Below are positions 6,889 through 12,333 of a DNA stretch of 12,333 nt, piece after piece. This DNA comes from an uncultured Acidimicrobiaceae bacterium. GTDB lineage: Bacteria; Actinomycetota; Acidimicrobiia; Acidimicrobiales; Microtrichaceae. The stretch lies in assembly GCA_937868025.1 (NCBI GenBank), contig CALMLJ010000105.1:1-12333 (forward strand), written 5' to 3'. The notes under the pieces were generated by a model, which saw only the letters and a program-made list of their open reading frames with translations, was not told where the DNA came from and did no database searches. Both the position numbers and the translations under genes were made by a program. The number at the start of each line of letters is the position of its first letter. Position 1 is the first letter of the stretch.

Positions 6889-7859
6889 CGCGGGGCGCCG
6901 CCGGGGTCGGTGCCGGTCGCTGCGTCACCGGCGATCGATGCATCGTCGCGCGCGGTAGCCGCCACGCGGGCCGCGAGGGCCGCCATCACGGTCTGGTCCG
7001 CGTTGACGACCGCCGGGCGGCCGAGCTGCAGACCCAGCGCGGCGGCGCGGGTCCGGGCCTCGATGTCGACGTCGTAGAGCACCTCGAGGTGGTCGGAGGT
7101 GAAGCCGTGCGGCACGACCACGATGCCGTCGGCCCGACCGGTGGCGGCCAGATCGTCGATCACCTGGAGGATGTCGGGTCCGCGCCACGGCTCGGGGGTG
7201 CGTCCGGCGCTCTGCCACGCCACGCCCCAACCCGCCCAGCGGCCCAGACCGGCGGCACCGGCGATCGCCCCGGCCGACGCGAACAGTTGGTCGGGGTACG
7301 GATCGCCGACCAGTACCCGCTCGGGGAGCGAGTGCGCCGTGAACACGACCTTGGTCCGTTCCGGCATCTCCGCCAGCGTCGCCCGAAGCGCTGCGCCCTG
7401 ATGGGCGACGAACTCGGGAAGGTCGTACCAGTGGTCGACGCCGTCGAAGGGCACGTCGCGTTCGGCCGCCGCTGCGGCACCGCGGGCGTGGTACTGACCG
7501 ACCGAGAAGCCCGAGAAGTGCGGCGCGAGCACGACCCCGACGATCGACGTCGCTCCGGCGTCGACGAGTGCGGCCACGCCGTCCTCGATGAACGGGGCCG
7601 CGTGCTTCTGGCCGAGTCCCACGAGGAAGCGGCCGGGCCAGCGGGCCTCGAGCGCCGCGGCGATCGCCGACCGCTGCGCCTCGGTCCGGGCGGCCAGCGG
7701 CGAGATGCCGCCGATCGCCTCGTACCGGGCGATCAGGTCGGCGAGCTGATGCGGCTCGGGCGGGCGCCCTCGGCGGATGTGGGTGTAGTACGGCTCGATC
7801 TCCGACACCGACGAGGGTGTGCCGTAGGCCATGACGAGCACACCGACGGGGCCGCTCAC
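6885..7859 (-). CDS. hemH: Ferrochelatase, Bacillus-like coproporphyrin type (HemH/CpfC)
   Basis: It inserts ferrous iron into the porphyrin; in the coproporphyrin route this yields coprohaem. The N-terminal motif LVMAYGTP includes Tyr12, the counterpart of B. subtilis Tyr13. IRRGRPPEP and YEAIGGISPLA follow and are close to what I recall of the B. subtilis enzyme. The catalytic His176 lies in FTAHSLPE and the acidic partner Glu259 in SDHLEVLYD. There is no cysteine anywhere, so a [2Fe-2S] cluster like that of mycobacterial ferrochelatase is excluded. I chose the GTG at 7859 (324 residues) because it overlaps the hemE stop as GTGA, like the other junctions. A GTG at 7889 would add ten unrelated residues and a 34-nt overlap. 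Neither start has a good Shine-Dalgarno. The Ala/Gly-rich last 20 or so residues look like a disordered tail. Confidence 0.92.
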   Translation of the reverse strand: MSGPVGVLVMAYGTPSSVSEIEPYYTHIRRGRPPEPHQLADLIARYEAIGGISPLAARTEAQRSAIAAALEARWPGRFLVGLGQKHAAPFIEDGVAALVDAGATSIVGVVLAPHFSGFSVGQYHARGAAAAAERDVPFDGVDHWYDLPEFVAHQGAALRATLAEMPERTKVVFTAHSLPERVLVGDPYPDQLFASAGAIAGAAGLGRWAGWGVAWQSAGRTPEPWRGPDILQVIDDLAATGRADGIVVVPHGFTSDHLEVLYDVDIEARTRAAALGLQLGRPAVVNADQTVMAALAARVAATARDDASIAGDAATGTDPGGAPR

Positions 7860-8923
7860 GTCGGCACGACCGGCTGTTCGTGGAGCCACGCCACCAGTTG
7901 CTCGAGGACGGCGGGATCGGTTTCGGGCAGCACCCCGTGGCCGAGGTTGAACACGTGGCCGGGATGCCCGGCGTTACGGCGGAGGATGTCTGCGGCAGCG
8001 GAGCGCGTCGGCTCCCATCCGGCCAACACGACCGTCGGGTCGAGGTTGCCCTGCAGGGCACAGCGATCCGGTACCCGGGTCCGGGCGACATCGAGGGGGG
8101 TCCGCCAGTCGACACCGACCATGTCCGCTCCAGCGTCGGCCAACAACCCCAACAGCTCGCCGGTGTGCACACCGAAGTGGATGAGTGGCACGTCGAGGTC
8201 GCGCACGGCGTCGAACACCTTGCGGCTCGCCGGCTGGACGTACCGCTCGTACTGGGACGGGGAGAGAGCACCCGCCCAGGAGTCGAAGAGCTGGACTGCC
8301 GACGCGCCGGCCCCGACCTGGCTGCGGAGCGAGGCGATGGCCAGATCGGCGAGTCGGTCCATCAGCCGGAACCACAGCGGCTCGTCGGTGAGCATCAGCG
8401 TCTTCACGAGGCCGTAGGTCCGCGACGGCTTCCCCTCGATCAGGTAGCTGGCCACCGTGAACGGTGCACCGGCGAACGCGATGAGCGGCACCGGCAGTTC
8501 GGCGACCAGGTTCTTCACGGTCTCGATCACGTAGGGGGTGTCGGCCTCCGGATCGAGCGGCCGGAGGCGATCGAGATCGGCCGCCGACCGGAACGGCTGC
8601 TCCACGACGGGACCGATGCCCGGGGCGATGTCGACCCCGAACCCGATGGCGTGCACGGGCGTCACGATGTCGGAGTACAGGATCGCGGCATCGGTGCCGT
8701 AGCGGCGCACCGGTTGGAGCGTGATCTCGGTTGCCAGGTCGGGCTGGGCGATCGCGTTCAGGATCGAGCCCTCGCCGCGGATGGCGCGGTACTCGGGCAG
8801 CGAGCGGCCGGCCTGTCGCATGAACCACACGGGGATGCGCTCGTGGGGCAGGCTCCGGCAGGCAGCGAGGAACGGTGAGCCGGACAGGTCGGGAGGAGAC
8901 GCTGGAACGTCGGGTTCGGACAC
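7856..8923 (-). CDS. hemE: Uroporphyrinogen decarboxylase (HemE)
   Basis: HemE is cytosolic and removes the four acetate carboxyls of uroporphyrinogen III to give coproporphyrinogen III, the branch metabolite for the downstream hemH and hemY products. The 355 residues, normal for the family, carry the N-terminal signature PVWFMRQAGRSLPEYR (31-46) with Arg36 and Arg40. Asp85 lies in ILYSDIVTP, the catalytic aspartate (human Asp86), and FNLGHGVLPETDP near the end holds the conserved His. The GTG at 8923 is the start; TAGG a few nt upstream is only a weak ribosome binding site. It is the first gene of the minus-strand run, so the promoter should be in 8924-9055, but I could not find a convincing -35/-10 pair for it. 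Its stop overlaps the hemH start as GTGA. Confidence 0.95.
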   Translation of the reverse strand: MSEPDVPASPPDLSGSPFLAACRSLPHERIPVWFMRQAGRSLPEYRAIRGEGSILNAIAQPDLATEITLQPVRRYGTDAAILYSDIVTPVHAIGFGVDIAPGIGPVVEQPFRSAADLDRLRPLDPEADTPYVIETVKNLVAELPVPLIAFAGAPFTVASYLIEGKPSRTYGLVKTLMLTDEPLWFRLMDRLADLAIASLRSQVGAGASAVQLFDSWAGALSPSQYERYVQPASRKVFDAVRDLDVPLIHFGVHTGELLGLLADAGADMVGVDWRTPLDVARTRVPDRCALQGNLDPTVVLAGWEPTRSAAADILRRNAGHPGHVFNLGHGVLPETDPAVLEQLVAWLHEQPVVPT

Positions 8924-8960
8924 GCGGCCAACCTACCGACCTCTCCCTCGGCGAGCCACG

Positions 8961-8989
8961 TCGCCATCGCCGGTCGCTACCGGTACAAT
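8961..8989 (+). promoter_or_regulatory. Predicted helD promoter with an inverted repeat in the spacer
   Basis: The plus strand has TCGCCA (8961-8966, 4 of 6 to the -35 consensus), a 17-bp spacer and TACAAT (8984-8989, 5 of 6 to the -10 consensus). Transcription would start near 8996, giving a leader of about 60 nt. Within the spacer, CCGGT-CGCT-ACCGG (8970-8983) is a perfect inverted repeat that ends at the -10 box, a fitting place for a repressor or activator site. The region also lies upstream of the divergent hemE, so one site could affect both. Confidence 0.5.
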
Positions 8990-9055
8990 CGTGAACCCCC
9001 TTGTGTCGGCCGGCACGGGGGCCCGTCGGAATCGCAGCACGGCCGAGGTGTCGCC

Positions 9056-12333
<3,278 letters not shown>

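Noticed and set aside
3928..7077. A 1049-codon open frame on the plus strand opposite lnt, hemY and hemH
   Set aside because: It lies antisense to three well-supported genes, is rich in Arg, Gly, Asp and His as expected for a shadow frame in GC-rich DNA, and shows no domain or ribosome binding site.
7860..7889. Upstream GTG start for hemH
   Set aside because: It would overlap hemE by 34 nt and add residues not found in ferrochelatases; the GTG at 7859 makes the 4-nt overlap seen at the other junctions.
8924..8960. hemE promoter on the minus strand
   Set aside because: TAGGTT just before the GTG could be a -10 for a leaderless message, but no acceptable -35 lies 16-18 bp upstream.
9015..9026. 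ACGGG-GG-CCCGT palindrome in the helD leader
   Set aside because: The loop would be only 2 nt and the flanks do not pair, so it is weak and likely chance in GC-rich DNA.

Overview
The window is high-GC, densely packed bacterial DNA with few and short intergenic gaps, GTG and ATG starts, 4-nt start/stop overlaps and at least one probable leaderless start. This suits an actinobacterium. The combination of a HelD-type helicase, a coproporphyrin-type haem gene set and an apolipoprotein N-acyltransferase with Ser in place of the catalytic Cys makes me think of an Acidimicrobiia-like lineage (Ilumatobacter relatives), but that placement is inference.

Layout. Positions 1-22 (minus) hold what I read as the first codons of another gene, with a strong Shine-Dalgarno sequence and a promoter (92-120). 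Positions 177-3892 (minus) carry two tandem, clearly paralogous exported proteins of about 590 residues, here called A (177-1937) and B (2120-3892). They share four cysteines at matching positions and a short C-terminal-half motif. A perfect 12-bp hairpin lies between them, and A has its own promoter placed for a leaderless transcript. Positions 3889-8923 (minus) are a compact run hemE > hemH > hemY > lnt that continues into exported protein B. Three of its four junctions are 4-nt ATGA/GTGA overlaps and the fourth is a 24-nt gap. A short divergent region (8924-9055) separates it from a plus-strand HelD-type UvrD-like helicase (9056-11164). The helicase overlaps tail-to-tail by 12 nt with a minus-strand type-B carboxylesterase that runs off the right edge (11153-12333).

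How the genes fit together. HemE makes coproporphyrinogen III. The HemY/CgoX-type oxidase and the Bacillus-like HemH/CpfC would take this to coproporphyrin III and then coprohaem, so the order fits the coproporphyrin-dependent haem route; its last enzyme, ChdC/HemQ, is not in the window. Lnt acylates lipoproteins at the membrane, and B is an exported protein translationally coupled to it. The haem and envelope genes therefore seem to be co-expressed, although no functional link between them is visible.

The most interesting parts are the uncharacterised exported pair A/B coupled to lnt, the Cys-to-Ser change in the Lnt catalytic triad, and a recurrent promoter pattern (TCGMCA, 17-bp spacer, TASAAY) at three sites. 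I saw no tRNA, rRNA, CRISPR array, insertion sequence or phage gene.
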